64,000 nt of DNA from Paenibacillus sanguinis 2301083 = DSM 16941 (GTDB lineage: Bacteria; Bacillota; Bacilli; Paenibacillales; Paenibacillaceae), in NCBI RefSeq assembly GCF_000374825.1, contig NZ_KB895383.1, forward strand, positions 173,262-237,261, given 5' to 3'. Below, in pieces: positions 1 to 9,813 of the stretch (its first letter is position 1; each line of letters begins with the position of its first letter). A model generated the notes under the pieces. It saw only the letters and a list, made by a program, of their open reading frames with translations, ran no database searches and was not told the origin of the DNA. Position numbers and translations under genes: made by a program.

Positions 1-1
1 A

Positions 2-976
2 ACCTATCTGCTGAACTATGCCCGGCTAGGCATTGCGGATTGGACGATGACAACGATTCAGTCTCAGGCCAGCGTGCTCAAGGATATGGTTTATGTGAAA
101 TGGTTAATCGCCGGGGTAGTCTTGACGGCATTTATTGTAGCTGCATTAATTTCCGGGGCATTTACGCGCTATCTGCTGAAGCCCTTGCAGAGGCTTATGA
201 AGGTGATGAGACGGGTGGAGAACAATGATTTATCCGCCCGTTTTGAAAGCAGCAGCGGAGACGAGCTGGCTCAGGTTGGCCTTCGGTTTAACCGGATGCT
301 GGAGCAAATTGTGGTATTGATCGAAGAGGTTACGGAAGCACAGACGAACAAGCGGTCAGCCGAGATCAAGGCGTTGTCAGCGCAGATGGACCCGCATTTT
401 CTGTACAATACCCTGAACACTATCTACTGGAAGCTCAATTTGAAGCAGGTCGAACCCTCGCAAAAGATGGTCATGTCCCTCTCCCGGCTATTTCAGCTTG
501 GATTGAATAAGGGTCAGGAAATTACGACCTTGTCGAAGGAGTTGGAGCATGTACGCCAGTACCTGGAACTGCAATCAAGCTGTTATGAAGGGTTGTTCTC
601 CTATGAAATCCAGGTACATGAGCCGGGGTTATACTCACTTGCTATTCCGCGTATTATTTTGCAGCCTCTGGTGGAGAACAGCATCCTGCATGGTTTCCAC
701 GACCTGGAGAATGGTGGACGAATTAAAATCGAGATTGCCGGAGAGGAAGATCGCTGGACGATGACCGTCAGTGACAATGGCAGCGGCATGGAAGAGAGCC
801 AGGTTCGCGCGCTCTTCTGGCGGGAATCGGAGAAGGGATACGCGGTATCCAATCTCATTCGGCGGCTTCAGCTCTATTACGGGGACTATGCTGAATTTTA
901 TGTAGATAGTACACCGGACAAGGGAACGACCATACGAATTACTTTGCCCAAGAAGGGAGAACGTGCGGATGAGTAA
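2..976 (+). CDS. YesM-type sensor histidine kinase, 5' truncated by the window edge
   Basis: The reading frame is open to the left edge, so the N-terminal sensor part lies outside the window; the first ATG inside (47) is not the true start. Visible are one membrane segment (VKWLIAGVVLTAFIVAALI), a HAMP linker (about LLKPLQRLMKVMRRVENN), the His_kinase motif around QMDPHFLYNTLNT with the phospho-acceptor His codon at 395-397, and a HATPase_c domain with N box (LVENSILHGF) and G box (DNGSGM). This is the YesM/LytS-like kinase layout common in Paenibacillus sugar loci. The stop overlaps the start of the downstream response regulator by 8 bases, so the two are translationally coupled and form a two-component system. 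Target genes are probably the ABC importer and glycosidases downstream. Seen: domains and overlap; inferred: target. Confidence 0.93.
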   Translation, partial: TYLLNYARLGIADWTMTTIQSQASVLKDMVYVKWLIAGVVLTAFIVAALISGAFTRYLLKPLQRLMKVMRRVENNDLSARFESSSGDELAQVGLRFNRMLEQIVVLIEEVTEAQTNKRSAEIKALSAQMDPHFLYNTLNTIYWKLNLKQVEPSQKMVMSLSRLFQLGLNKGQEITTLSKELEHVRQYLELQSSCYEGLFSYEIQVHEPGLYSLAIPRIILQPLVENSILHGFHDLENGGRIKIEIAGEEDRWTMTVSDNGSGMEESQVRALFWRESEKGYAVSNLIRRLQLYYGDYAEFYVDSTPDKGTTIRITLPKKGERADE

Positions 977-2603
977 TCATGAGGAAGTCAAGCTCTGCAT
1001 TATCGATGATATTAAAAGCGTGGTGGAAGGTCTGACCGCCATGAGGTGGGAGGACGAGGGAATTCGGGTTGTCGGGGTAGCCAGCCATGGGGAAGAGGGG
1101 CTTCAGCTCATTGAGAAATGGTGTCCGGATTTGATCATCACGGATATACGCATGCCTAGGATGGATGGATTAAGTCTGCTGCGGGCAGTTTTGGAAGAAA
1201 ACCGTTGCTGCAAGGTCATTTTGATTAGCGGTTATGCTGATTTTGAATATGCGCAGCAGGCGGTGCAATTGGGAGCCTTTGATTTTGTAGTCAAGCCTTT
1301 TTCAGAAGAGGATATTATGTCAACGGTACTGCGAGCCAAGTCGGCGATTATGGCCGAGCGGTCCAAGCTGCTAAGCCAGGCGGAAATGGAGGCCAAGCTG
1401 CGGGAAAGCATGCCGGTATTGCGGAATGAATACTTTGCAATGCTGGTAAGTCATCGCACTTCATGGGAAGAAGCCTCCAGACGGTGGGATTTCCTGAATA
1501 TTGATCTCGCCCCGCAAGGCTTTGTGGTCATGCTAACGGAGATTGATCGCTTTCAGGAGCGAGTTGCCGAGATGTCCATCCGGGAGATGGAGCTGATTCG
1601 CTTCTCCTTGTTGAACATTATGCAGGAGACTTTGGCCGATTATGCCCGTAGTGTCGTTTTTCGTGCTCGTCATGACCGATATCTGGCTGTACTCAATGCC
1701 CCGGATGTGTCCCGTCCATTTAGTCCAGTAGAAATTGCAGAGCAGTGCTGTCGTAATATTGAACGGTACACCAAATTTACGATTTCAGTTGGCATCGGCG
1801 GCAGAGTGGAGGAGATCAGTGAATTGCCGGATTCCTACCGTCAGGCCCAACGGGCATTGTCCCACCATCTGTTCACCGAAGGAAACACGGCAATTATGTA
1901 CCACGATATTCACCAAAGCGGAAGTCAGGAACCGCTGGCCCTGGAATATAAGGATGAATTGCTGCTTGCCCTTCGCTCGGGGAATGCTGAGCGGACAGGG
2001 GCTATTTTAGCTGCCATCTCGGACACATTGCAGGGCCTGATCTCACGGCAAAATCCTGATTATCTTCTCAGCTTGTACGATGAGTTGGCGGCCTCAGCCA
2101 TCCGTACCTTCTACGAAATGATTCCGTATTCAGACATTCAGCCGCTCATTCAGCGGTTTCGTGCAGTACAAGGGACAGCCGGGTTATCGCTCTCCTCTTT
2201 GCAGCGTCAGTTGCTGGTCCTGTGTACGGAGGGAGCGGAATTGGTGCGTAGGAACAGCTTGTCCGAAGGGCAGCGGGTCATCTATGAAGCTATTGATTAT
2301 ATAAAGGGCCGCTTATCCCGGGATATTACCGTTGGCGAATGCGCTGCCCATGTTCATCTCAGTGCCAGTTACTTTTCCAGCCTGTTCAAGAAGGTGACAG
2401 GAATGACGGTAACGCAGTATATGACCTCGGAACGCATTCAGAAGGCAAAGCTGCTGCTGGTAGAAGGGGTGCAGGTGCAGGAGGTAGCTTCCGCCGTAGG
2501 TTATGAGGAGCGCCGGTATTTTAGCGAAATGTTCAAAAAGGTGACGGGTCAGACACCATCGGAGTTCAGAGCAGGCTATCACCCCGATCGGCCAGAGGTG
2601 TGA
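969..2603 (+). CDS. YesN-type response regulator (REC + AraC HTH)
   Basis: About 544 residues. An N-terminal receiver domain carries the phosphorylation motif LIITDIRMPRMDG and the conserved KPF lysine; a long middle region follows, and two helix-turn-helix motifs of an AraC domain occupy the last 100 residues (AAHVHLSASYFSSLFKKVTG, then VASAVGYEERRYFSEMFKK). This is the usual length and order for YesN regulators, which activate neighbouring sugar transport operons when phosphorylated by the cognate YesM kinase. ATG at 969 was chosen over GTG at 963 because AAGGGAG at 953-959 sits 9 bases before it. It overlaps the kinase stop and is followed by an AraC gene only 5 bases downstream. Confidence 0.93.
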   Translation: MSNHEEVKLCIIDDIKSVVEGLTAMRWEDEGIRVVGVASHGEEGLQLIEKWCPDLIITDIRMPRMDGLSLLRAVLEENRCCKVILISGYADFEYAQQAVQLGAFDFVVKPFSEEDIMSTVLRAKSAIMAERSKLLSQAEMEAKLRESMPVLRNEYFAMLVSHRTSWEEASRRWDFLNIDLAPQGFVVMLTEIDRFQERVAEMSIREMELIRFSLLNIMQETLADYARSVVFRARHDRYLAVLNAPDVSRPFSPVEIAEQCCRNIERYTKFTISVGIGGRVEEISELPDSYRQAQRALSHHLFTEGNTAIMYHDIHQSGSQEPLALEYKDELLLALRSGNAERTGAILAAISDTLQGLISRQNPDYLLSLYDELAASAIRTFYEMIPYSDIQPLIQRFRAVQGTAGLSLSSLQRQLLVLCTEGAELVRRNSLSEGQRVIYEAIDYIKGRLSRDITVGECAAHVHLSASYFSSLFKKVTGMTVTQYMTSERIQKAKLLLVEGVQVQEVASAVGYEERRYFSEMFKKVTGQTPSEFRAGYHPDRPEV

Positions 2604-2608
2604 GGCTA

Positions 2609-3439
2609 ATGACAAATTCAGCTCTGCAACGCTCCTGTGTTATTTATGCCAATTATTCCGCGCACACCAAACCTCATGCTGTTGAATATACCAGCGGGCT
2701 GACCTTCTATCTGTTCCGGCTGCAGGCAGAAGGAACCTGCCGTATGCTGGTGGAAGGAAAATATGAGACCGTGATTCCTGGCGATCTGCTCATTTATCCG
2801 CCCGATCAGCCATACGGACTTCATGTGCTGCCCCGGAACAGACCCCAATCGCAGGAGGTTCAACCCGTCGCAGACTATTTTCTGGCTGGTAAGGGAGAGT
2901 GGATAGACGCGTGGTGGAAGGAGAAAGGCTTGCCAATCAGAACAAACATCGGCTTTGACGATACGGTCATTACCTTATGGAAGCATATCATCGGGGAGAA
3001 GAAGAAGCTCATGCAGAACCAAGAGGAGATCATGGACTATCTGCTTAGAACGCTTTGCCTGACCCTGGAGCAAGTGGTTGAGATCAAGCAGCACCGCAAG
3101 GGGGGAGATGCCGCATACAAGCTTAAGCAATTCATCGAGAATCATGCCCATGAACCTCTCAGTCTGGAAAAAATATCGGCCTCCGTCGGGTTAAGTGTCT
3201 CTCGCTGCTCCTATCTGTTCAAAGCCGCTTTTGGCCAATCGATGTTCGCCTATTGTATTGATGTCAGGCTAAAGCTTGCGCAGCAGCAAGTGCTTTATAG
3301 TAATCTGGCCCTGGAGCAGGTTGCCGAGAACACAGGCTTTCAGAGCTACGCTCATTTTTGCCGTGTGTTCCGTGAACGTTTCGGGCATCCTCCGGGAGAA
3401 TATCGACGCCAATTCGGCTTTCAATTCAATCACTATTGA
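2609..3439 (+). CDS. AraC family regulator with N-terminal cupin-like sensor domain
   Basis: About 276 residues. The N-terminal half resembles the AraC_binding beta-barrel (YTSGLTFYLFRLQAEG, then PGDLLIYPPDQPYGLHV), which binds a small effector. The C-terminal 100 residues hold the two AraC helix-turn-helix motifs (LEKISASVGLSVSRCSYLFKA and LEQVAENTGFQSYAHFCRVF). ATG 2609 follows AGAGGTG by 8 bases; GTG at 2600 overlapping the previous stop is an alternative. It is co-transcribed with the two-component system and gives the locus a second regulator, probably sensing an intracellular sugar product. Its stop lies one base from the stop of the oppositely oriented FAD oxidoreductase, with no room for a terminator between them. 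Confidence 0.9.
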   Translation: MTNSALQRSCVIYANYSAHTKPHAVEYTSGLTFYLFRLQAEGTCRMLVEGKYETVIPGDLLIYPPDQPYGLHVLPRNRPQSQEVQPVADYFLAGKGEWIDAWWKEKGLPIRTNIGFDDTVITLWKHIIGEKKKLMQNQEEIMDYLLRTLCLTLEQVVEIKQHRKGGDAAYKLKQFIENHAHEPLSLEKISASVGLSVSRCSYLFKAAFGQSMFAYCIDVRLKLAQQQVLYSNLALEQVAENTGFQSYAHFCRVFRERFGHPPGEYRRQFGFQFNHY

Positions 3440-3440
3440 G

Positions 3441-4952
3441 TCAAGCATCAGGGTCCTCATACAATACTTGACTCTCTTGGACGAGTACAGCATTCAACTC
3501 ATTGTACTTTACATGCTGAACGATGCCGTCCGCATCTATTGCCAGTACGGCGGCGATAGCAGCCGATTGCCCCAAAATCATAAACACAGGCTCCATCCGA
3601 ATGGAGCCGTAGGCTGCATGGGTAGCGGAGACGCAGATGGGTACGATTAAATTTGTACATTCCAACCGTTTCGGAACAATTGCCCGATAGCTGATGGGAT
3701 AAGGGGCTTTTAATCTTACATAAAATCCGCCCTCGGTGCTTACATGTCCATCTTCATTTACATAGTATTGGGTATGATGCGAGTCCATAGCGAAGGAGCC
3801 CATTCCTATGGAATCCGGCACCGGGTTGTCCAGTCTGACATCATGCTCCGTTATTACATAATCACCAATCATTCGGCGGGATTCTCTAATGTATAACTGA
3901 GGTGTCCAATGACCGGTCTCAACAAATTCATCGAGTGGGAGTCCCCACGGCTTATAAACATTCCGGATATCCTCCGGCACGCGCGGATGGTTCTGAATAG
4001 TCCAGACATAACCTTGCTGATAGATTCGGTGGGCTTCCCAGATCTGTTCACGTGTACGATAATCTGCTTCTGCATAGTTGTGATTCATGCCGTTATAATC
4101 CGTAGAAATGCCGCTGTTGTTGTTAGAATCCGTCTTGTCCGGGGTAACCCGATTTAATTTAAAGAACCGGGAGCTCTGACCTTGCTCAATGGCCCGGAAC
4201 AGGATTTCATAATCCGCCTCGTTATATCCTTCCGGCTTTTCGATGGTCAGACGGTTGTCCGGATTGTCCGTAAGGCACATACGGAAGTTGTAGGCTTGCA
4301 GCTTGTCGTCCCCATCACCGACATTGCCGCCACGATCAGCATTAACACGCAGGAGCAGTCCGCTGGAGGGGACGCCTTTCACCCTATAAGGATCAATCCC
4401 GGCGGGCAGTTCATTAAGTTCATCACCGGGCTGAATGCCGTTAAGCGTCTCCCCGTATTGTGAATTCGACTCCCGGCCAACAAAGTAGGAAACGCCCGCC
4501 TTGCCCATCAAATCTCCTTCATATGTAGCGTCAATAAATACTTTAGCTCTGTAAATGGCTGCGGATTCGGTACGAAGGGCAGTGATTTTTGTTCCTTGTT
4601 TGGTCACTCCTTTTTGCAAGTCCAGCCTTTCCCCATAAACGACTTCAATATGGTGTTCGGCCACCCAATCCTGCAACACTTCGAGCGCTACCTTGGGTTC
4701 AAACAGCCAGCATGCCCCATCTTGCGAATACTTTCTAGCGACCCGCTGGTAAAATTCCAAGGATAATCCGCCGATCGCCTGCTTCATCCCGACATCCGTA
4801 TCACCAAGACCGCCGCTGGTCAGCCCCCCGATGCGCTGGCCTGGCTCAATCACGATCACCGTTTTGCCCATTTTTTTCGCTTGAACAGCCGCCGTGATCC
4901 CCGCTGCCGTTCCTCCGTAGATAACAATATCATAATGTTTCTCCTGGCTCAT
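3441..4952 (-). CDS. FAD-dependent oxidoreductase (FAD_oxidored, PF12831-like)
   Basis: About 503 residues, cytoplasmic. The N-terminus has the dinucleotide-binding fold YDIVIYGGTAAGITAAVQAKK followed by GQRIGGLTSGGLG, typical of the PF12831 family, whose members often sit in polysaccharide loci but mostly lack assigned reactions. The C-terminal part (MDSHHTQYYVNEDG, then GQSAAIAAVLA) also fits that family. The start was set at ATG 4952 because GGAGGAGG lies 6 bases upstream and a TATAAT-like -10 (complement of 4993-4998) lies between it and the longer alternative start at 5051. It is divergent from the GH130/ABC operon and convergent with the AraC gene. Substrate unknown; an oxidised sugar derivative is an inference from context. 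A second family member is encoded at 10894-12273. Confidence 0.85.
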   Translation of the reverse strand: MSQEKHYDIVIYGGTAAGITAAVQAKKMGKTVIVIEPGQRIGGLTSGGLGDTDVGMKQAIGGLSLEFYQRVARKYSQDGACWLFEPKVALEVLQDWVAEHHIEVVYGERLDLQKGVTKQGTKITALRTESAAIYRAKVFIDATYEGDLMGKAGVSYFVGRESNSQYGETLNGIQPGDELNELPAGIDPYRVKGVPSSGLLLRVNADRGGNVGDGDDKLQAYNFRMCLTDNPDNRLTIEKPEGYNEADYEILFRAIEQGQSSRFFKLNRVTPDKTDSNNNSGISTDYNGMNHNYAEADYRTREQIWEAHRIYQQGYVWTIQNHPRVPEDIRNVYKPWGLPLDEFVETGHWTPQLYIRESRRMIGDYVITEHDVRLDNPVPDSIGMGSFAMDSHHTQYYVNEDGHVSTEGGFYVRLKAPYPISYRAIVPKRLECTNLIVPICVSATHAAYGSIRMEPVFMILGQSAAIAAVLAIDADGIVQHVKYNELNAVLVQESQVLYEDPDA

Positions 4953-4992
4953 TTTTAGCTCCTCCTCCATGATGATTTGGCTTGCCAACGTT

Positions 4993-4998
4993 ATTATA
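4993..4998 (-). promoter_or_regulatory. -10 element candidate for the FAD oxidoreductase gene
   Basis: TATAAT on the minus strand, 41 bases upstream of the chosen ATG. No good -35 hexamer is visible at 17 bases, so this is a tentative call used mainly to support the start at 4952. Confidence 0.35.
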
Positions 4999-5133
4999 AA
5001 GTGTTGAACGCTTGGCGAGAATGATGGATCTTCCTTTTCTATTTGATGCATCTTACTGTTTTTGCGAGAGTGTGGAAAGGCTTCAGCAATTAGGGTTTAA
5101 TGAAATGGAAAAACGGTAAAACAGGAGGAACCT

Positions 5134-6363
5134 ATGAAACCCCAATTTCGCTATTCAAGCAAGCCCGTCCTCGAACCTGTACCTGGTTGCAATTGGGCGG
5201 ATAAAATGGTGTTAAATCCGGCTATCGTTAAAGACCCGGAGTCTGATGACATTCATATGCTTTTTCGGGCAACGGGCCCATGGCCGCAAAAGAGAAGAGC
5301 AGGTTGCCACGATCCTTACCCGATTTTCCTGGGGTACGCCAAGAGCAAGGACGGGGGAGAAACATGGGATGCAGACTTCTCAAGACCCGCTCTGGCTCCT
5401 GCCTTGGGGTATGACGAACACGAGCTGTATATCACGGATATCCGCGGCAACAAGGTGCGGAACTATGCTAATGGTTGTGTGGAAGATCCACGTATCTTTT
5501 ATGTTGAAGGACAGCTCTATTTGACGGTTGCTTGCCGTCCGTTTCCTCCAGGGCCGTATTGGCTTAGCAGCCAGCATCCTCCGATACAAACGCGCTTTGA
5601 ATATGTTCCTGACTGGATATTTGCAGGGGATGATTCCGATCCGTTTATACAAACAGCCCGTTCCAACGATACAGTCAGTGTTCTCTACAAGCTGAATTTG
5701 AGCGCATTGAAGCAGGGGAATTATGAAGGCGCGTTTCAGTATGTAGGTCCGCTGACTGAGGGGCATGTGAGTGATAATCGGGATGTATTTTTATTTCCTG
5801 AGAAAATGTGGATTGCAGGCAAACAGCAGTATCTTATGCTGCATCGTCCTATGAATGTTGCTCCGTTTGAAGGAGGGGAAGAGGTGAATAAGCCTTCCAT
5901 TTATTTGGCGGCAGCGGAATGGATGGAGGATTTTGCTTCACCTAAAGCGAGCCACAGGCTGCTGGCCCATCCTGTCTTTGAATGGGAGGAGAATCGTGTC
6001 GGCGCAAGCTGGCCACCGCTGCCTCTGGGGAATAAAGAGTGGCTGCTAGCTTACCACGCGAAGAAGGATGCCAAGCTGGGATATACGCAATCCTTTATGA
6101 TTCTCAGGGAACAGGAAAATGATTTCCCTCTGATTGTCCACCGCTGCTCTGAGCGCTTGATGTTTGCCCAGCAGGATTGGGAAATGCCTGCGGATTACCC
6201 CACACCTTGTCTCTTCACCACTGGAGGAATAGTCATGGGGGAGAATTTGATCATGTCTTATGGCGCGGCGGATCAAAGGGTTGGTATTTCCTGGGTTCAT
6301 TTTCATCAGTTAGTGGCATATATACGGAAATTTGATAAGAACGGAATAGAATTCTGTCCCTGA
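5134..6363 (+). CDS. GH130-like glycoside phosphorylase/hydrolase
   Basis: About 409 residues, no signal peptide, so cytoplasmic. It has the five-bladed beta-propeller signature of GH130: an early NPAIVKDP motif, GYAKSKDGGETW and VEDPRIFYVEGQLYLT, whose Asp in EDPRI matches the family's catalytic acid. GH130 enzymes cleave beta-mannosides by phosphorolysis, releasing mannose 1-phosphate, although some members hydrolyse. RBS CAGGAGGAA precedes the ATG. It lies 92 bases upstream of the ABC binding protein and is likely the first gene of the operon. The second GH130 (9814-10824) is clearly different in sequence, so the pair probably acts on successive linkages. Exact substrate cannot be read from sequence. 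Confidence 0.8.
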   Translation: MKPQFRYSSKPVLEPVPGCNWADKMVLNPAIVKDPESDDIHMLFRATGPWPQKRRAGCHDPYPIFLGYAKSKDGGETWDADFSRPALAPALGYDEHELYITDIRGNKVRNYANGCVEDPRIFYVEGQLYLTVACRPFPPGPYWLSSQHPPIQTRFEYVPDWIFAGDDSDPFIQTARSNDTVSVLYKLNLSALKQGNYEGAFQYVGPLTEGHVSDNRDVFLFPEKMWIAGKQQYLMLHRPMNVAPFEGGEEVNKPSIYLAAAEWMEDFASPKASHRLLAHPVFEWEENRVGASWPPLPLGNKEWLLAYHAKKDAKLGYTQSFMILREQENDFPLIVHRCSERLMFAQQDWEMPADYPTPCLFTTGGIVMGENLIMSYGAADQRVGISWVHFHQLVAYIRKFDKNGIEFCP

Positions 6364-6455
6364 ACAGTGAGTCTGCCACCCTCCATTTCCAGGGCCAGGG
6401 GCCTATAATAAAAACTGAGCTCATCAAAAAATCATCAATTAAAGGGGTAGAAGCT

Positions 6456-7865
6456 ATGCAAAAAAAATGGTTAAGCCTTGGACTGAGTCTCATGCTGACC
6501 GCAGGAATTGTAGGCTGCAGCAGCAACAATGGCAGCGCGGCGTCGGAAGCGCCGGGCAGCAACAAGGCAACTGCCGCAGAAGAAACCGGCAGCAACAAGG
6601 CTACAGGCGAGCCTATACAGCTTAAGTACTGGACCGACGATCGTCATGATCAGGAGTATGTTAAGGAATTGATTAACAAGTTCAATGAAACCAATGGTGA
6701 GAACATCCAGGTTGAATTGACGGTGATGTCCGAGAACTACGCGCAAAGTGTCGACATTGCTTTCTCTAGCAACCAGGCGCCGGATGTGTTGCGTATCAAG
6801 AGTGGGAATACGGGAGAGTTTGTAAAAAAAGGCTATCTTGCTCCGATTGATGATTTCCTGACTGACGACATGAAGACGGCATTCGGGGGCTTGATGATCG
6901 ACAATGTGAATCGTTTTGATGGCAAGGTGTATTCCTTGGCCAATACGGGTCTTACCCTGCGTATGGTCTACAACAAGGATCTCTTCGCCAAGGCCGGTAT
7001 CGCAAATCCTCCGACATCGCTACAGGAAATGGTGGATGCTGCCAAGCAGATTACCGAAGCGGGCAAGTCCGAAGGAATCTACGGCTTTGCGTTAAACTTT
7101 AAAAGCCCAAAATCGGCATTTGACCGCTCCATACGCGAGATTCTCTCCTTAAGCGGCCATCAGGGACTGGGCTTTGATATGAAAACAGGTCAATTCGATT
7201 TCGAGCCTTATTCTCAGGTGATTGAGTATTTCAAACAAATGTATGAGGACGGAAGTATTCTTCCTGGCGCAGAATCGCTGGATATCGACCCGCTGCGGGC
7301 CCAATTCGCGGCAGGCAAAATCGGAATGTATCTCTCCTTCTCGACAGAGCCGGGCGTGTATCAGGATCAGTTCCCGACGGAAATCGACTGGGCGGGTGCT
7401 CTGGCTCCAACACTGGACGGACAAATCAAGGGAACCTCGGAAATTGTGTCCGCCGGAACCTGGCTTGGCATTAGTGCGACATCTGCTCATCAGGAGGCAG
7501 CCTGGAAGTTTATGCAATACATGTATGGGGATGAGGTCCTAAAGGCCTATCATGAGAAGGGTTTCGGCATTGCCATCGTACCACATATTGTAGAACAGGC
7601 TAAAAATCCGGAAATCGACGGTATGGAGGGCTTCCTGGTCGGAGAACATGACTCGCTTTGGCCGGCTACACCAAGCGTAACACCGGAAGGTTCCACCTAT
7701 GCGGATGCTTTCTTCAAATATATGCTTGACGGAGGAGATTTGAAAGCGGTCACAGCTGATTTGAACGCAAGATATAACGAGGCTTTGAGCAAATCGGTAG
7801 AGAAGGGTGAAGTGACCGTAACGCCAAATCCTGCTTTTGATCCAAGCAAACCGCAGGGAGAATAA
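6456..7865 (+). CDS. Sugar ABC transporter substrate-binding lipoprotein (family 1)
   Basis: About 469 residues. A lipoprotein signal peptide ends in the lipobox IVGC with Cys21, followed by a low-complexity Ser/Asn/Ala linker and an SBP_bac_1 fold (LKYWTDDRHDQEYVKELINKF, then YSLANTGLTLRMVYNKDLFA). It is anchored on the outer membrane face and delivers an oligosaccharide to the permeases encoded directly downstream. The linker contains a short repeated stretch (GSNKAT twice). RBS AAAGGGG lies 8 bases before ATG; a TATAAT-like -10 near 6403 could give an internal promoter. Ligand is inferred from the GH130 genes as a mannose-containing oligosaccharide. Confidence 0.92.
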   Translation: MQKKWLSLGLSLMLTAGIVGCSSNNGSAASEAPGSNKATAAEETGSNKATGEPIQLKYWTDDRHDQEYVKELINKFNETNGENIQVELTVMSENYAQSVDIAFSSNQAPDVLRIKSGNTGEFVKKGYLAPIDDFLTDDMKTAFGGLMIDNVNRFDGKVYSLANTGLTLRMVYNKDLFAKAGIANPPTSLQEMVDAAKQITEAGKSEGIYGFALNFKSPKSAFDRSIREILSLSGHQGLGFDMKTGQFDFEPYSQVIEYFKQMYEDGSILPGAESLDIDPLRAQFAAGKIGMYLSFSTEPGVYQDQFPTEIDWAGALAPTLDGQIKGTSEIVSAGTWLGISATSAHQEAAWKFMQYMYGDEVLKAYHEKGFGIAIVPHIVEQAKNPEIDGMEGFLVGEHDSLWPATPSVTPEGSTYADAFFKYMLDGGDLKAVTADLNARYNEALSKSVEKGEVTVTPNPAFDPSKPQGE

Positions 7866-7935
7866 CAGGAAGGATGGGGCTGCAGCGCACTTCTTGGCGC
7901 AGGGCCCTTTTCTTTTCCGGAAGGAGGAATCAATC

Positions 7936-8835
7936 ATGAGCTTTAATTGGAAACGACTGGGAGAGAATACCCTGTTCCTGATCCCGAGCATCATTTTAAC
8001 GGCCGCCCTGGGTATCTATCCTTTGCTTTGGATGCTGCGTTATATGTTTTATGATTATGCCGGATATGGCGATGCACTGTTTATCGGACTGGACAATTTT
8101 CGCCGCTTGATGCGTGACGGACTGTTCTGGGAATCGGTAGGCAACACCTTCATCTATGCGGGAGGCAAGCTGCTGCTGACCCTGCCGGTGTCGTTGCTGC
8201 TCGCAGTTATTCTGAACGGCAAGCTGCGGGGCAGCAACTTGCTGCGAGGCATTTACTTTATGCCGACGGTCATCAGTACAGCCGTTATCTCCGTTGTCTT
8301 TTATAATATCTTTAATTCCTATAACGGCATGGTTAATACTGTTCTGATGAAGTTGCATCTGGTCTCACAGCCGATCGACTGGCTCGGGCCCAAATATGCG
8401 ATGCTCACGGTTATTCTGGTCGCGGTGTGGGGCGCGGTCGGCAACTATATGCTGCTGTTCCTGGCCGGGCTGCAAAGCATTCCCCAGGATTTGTATGAAA
8501 GTGCGGCTATTGATGGGGCAAATGCCGGAAGACGATTCTGGAACATCACGCTGCCGATGCTGGCTCCGGTTGCTCAAATGGTTATGATGCTGGCGATCAT
8601 CGCTTCTCTGAAGGGCTACGAGAGCATCATGGTTATTACTGAAGGCGGCCCGATCGGCAAGACCGAGGTCATGTATCTTTATCTCTACAAGCTGTTGTTC
8701 CCGGTATCAACAGGCTCGCCTGTAGTACAGCAGCTTGGGTATGGCAGTGCCGTTGGCTTCGCCAGTGCTGTTATCGTTGGGGCGATCACCGGCTTGTATT
8801 TCTTCTTGAGCCGCAAAATGAGCAAGGTGTACTAG
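7936..8835 (+). CDS. Sugar ABC transporter permease (MalF/LplB type)
   Basis: About 299 residues, six predicted membrane helices beginning with LFLIPSIILTAALGIYPLLW. The cytoplasmic EAA loop reads YESAAIDGANAGRRFWNITL, the contact site for the ATPase. ATG 7936 was chosen because AAGGAGG lies just upstream; the frame is open further upstream but without an RBS. It forms a heterodimer with the next permease. No ATP-binding subunit is encoded in the locus; CUT1 systems of Gram-positives commonly share one MsmX-type ATPase encoded elsewhere. Confidence 0.92.
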   Translation: MSFNWKRLGENTLFLIPSIILTAALGIYPLLWMLRYMFYDYAGYGDALFIGLDNFRRLMRDGLFWESVGNTFIYAGGKLLLTLPVSLLLAVILNGKLRGSNLLRGIYFMPTVISTAVISVVFYNIFNSYNGMVNTVLMKLHLVSQPIDWLGPKYAMLTVILVAVWGAVGNYMLLFLAGLQSIPQDLYESAAIDGANAGRRFWNITLPMLAPVAQMVMMLAIIASLKGYESIMVITEGGPIGKTEVMYLYLYKLLFPVSTGSPVVQQLGYGSAVGFASAVIVGAITGLYFFLSRKMSKVY

Positions 8836-8854
8836 TGACAGGAGGGTTCATCAT

Positions 8855-9757
8855 ATGAACGAACAGGTACTATCTCCGCAGCCGGATGGACGCAGCAAGC
8901 TTGCCGAGCGCCGGACTTCCGGTTCGGCAGGCCGAGTGGTGGCTCGCACGGCTATGTGGTTGTTTTTATTGATAACGGCGCTGCTGACTTTGTTCCCTCT
9001 GCTCATGACCATCACGGGTTCCTTGAAGACCGGAGCCGAGATGATGACCGGAGGAAGCCTGCTGCCAGCCAAGCTGCAATTTATCAATTATGTGGAGGCC
9101 TGGAAGCAGGCCAACTTCGCACGCTATACCTGGAACAGTGCTTTTGTCAGTATTATGGTGACGGCAGGCACGCTGCTGGTCGCTTCCATGGCGGCTTATG
9201 TCGTGGATCGGCGCAACTTTCCCGGCAAATCACTTTATGTGACCGTGCAGGCCTCCATGATGTTCATATCCGTTGGCGCTATCGTATTGCGTCCGCAATT
9301 TGATCTTATGGTGGCGCTGCATCTCAATACGACATTGTGGGGAGTTATTCTCATCCTGATCAGCGCTCATTCCAGCACATTCTTTATGCTGCAAGGCTTC
9401 TTCAAAGCCATTCCCCGCGAGCTTGATGAAGCGGCGATGGTGGATGGCTCCGGATTCATCCGTACGTTCTTCCGGATTATTCTGCCGCTGCTGACGCCGG
9501 GACTAGGTGTGGCGGGCTTGTTCGCCTTCCGACATGCCTGGAATGAATACATTTTGCCTCTGGTGTTCACGATGACCAATCCAGAGCTGCAAACGCTCAC
9601 CGTAGGGCTGGCGAATCTCCGCTATGGTTCCTCCGCAGCGATGCAAATTCACCTGATGATGGCAGGGGCCTGTCTGTCGATCCTGCCGATGCTGCTGGTA
9701 TATATTTTGGCCAACAAGACGTTTATCCAGGTGACCGCAGGTTCGGTCAAAGGTTAA
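8855..9757 (+). CDS. Sugar ABC transporter permease (MalG/AraQ type)
   Basis: About 300 residues with six predicted membrane helices and the EAA motif LDEAAMVDGSGFIRTFFRII, which binds the ATPase. RBS AGGAGGG precedes the ATG. The gene follows its partner permease after 19 bases and completes a CUT1-type importer with the lipoprotein at 6456. The cytoplasmic N-terminal extension (about 30 residues, EQVLSPQPDGRSK) is a little longer than usual. Confidence 0.92.
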   Translation: MNEQVLSPQPDGRSKLAERRTSGSAGRVVARTAMWLFLLITALLTLFPLLMTITGSLKTGAEMMTGGSLLPAKLQFINYVEAWKQANFARYTWNSAFVSIMVTAGTLLVASMAAYVVDRRNFPGKSLYVTVQASMMFISVGAIVLRPQFDLMVALHLNTTLWGVILILISAHSSTFFMLQGFFKAIPRELDEAAMVDGSGFIRTFFRIILPLLTPGLGVAGLFAFRHAWNEYILPLVFTMTNPELQTLTVGLANLRYGSSAAMQIHLMMAGACLSILPMLLVYILANKTFIQVTAGSVKG

Positions 9758-9813
9758 AGATTAAAGGTTTACTATAGTTCTACCTCAATTCGCATAAAAG
9801 GAGCATCAGGTAT

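Noticed and set aside
4953..5051. Longer N-terminus of the FAD oxidoreductase (33 extra residues)
   Set aside because: No RBS at 5051, and a TATAAT-like element and strong RBS lie downstream of it; the extension has no family match.
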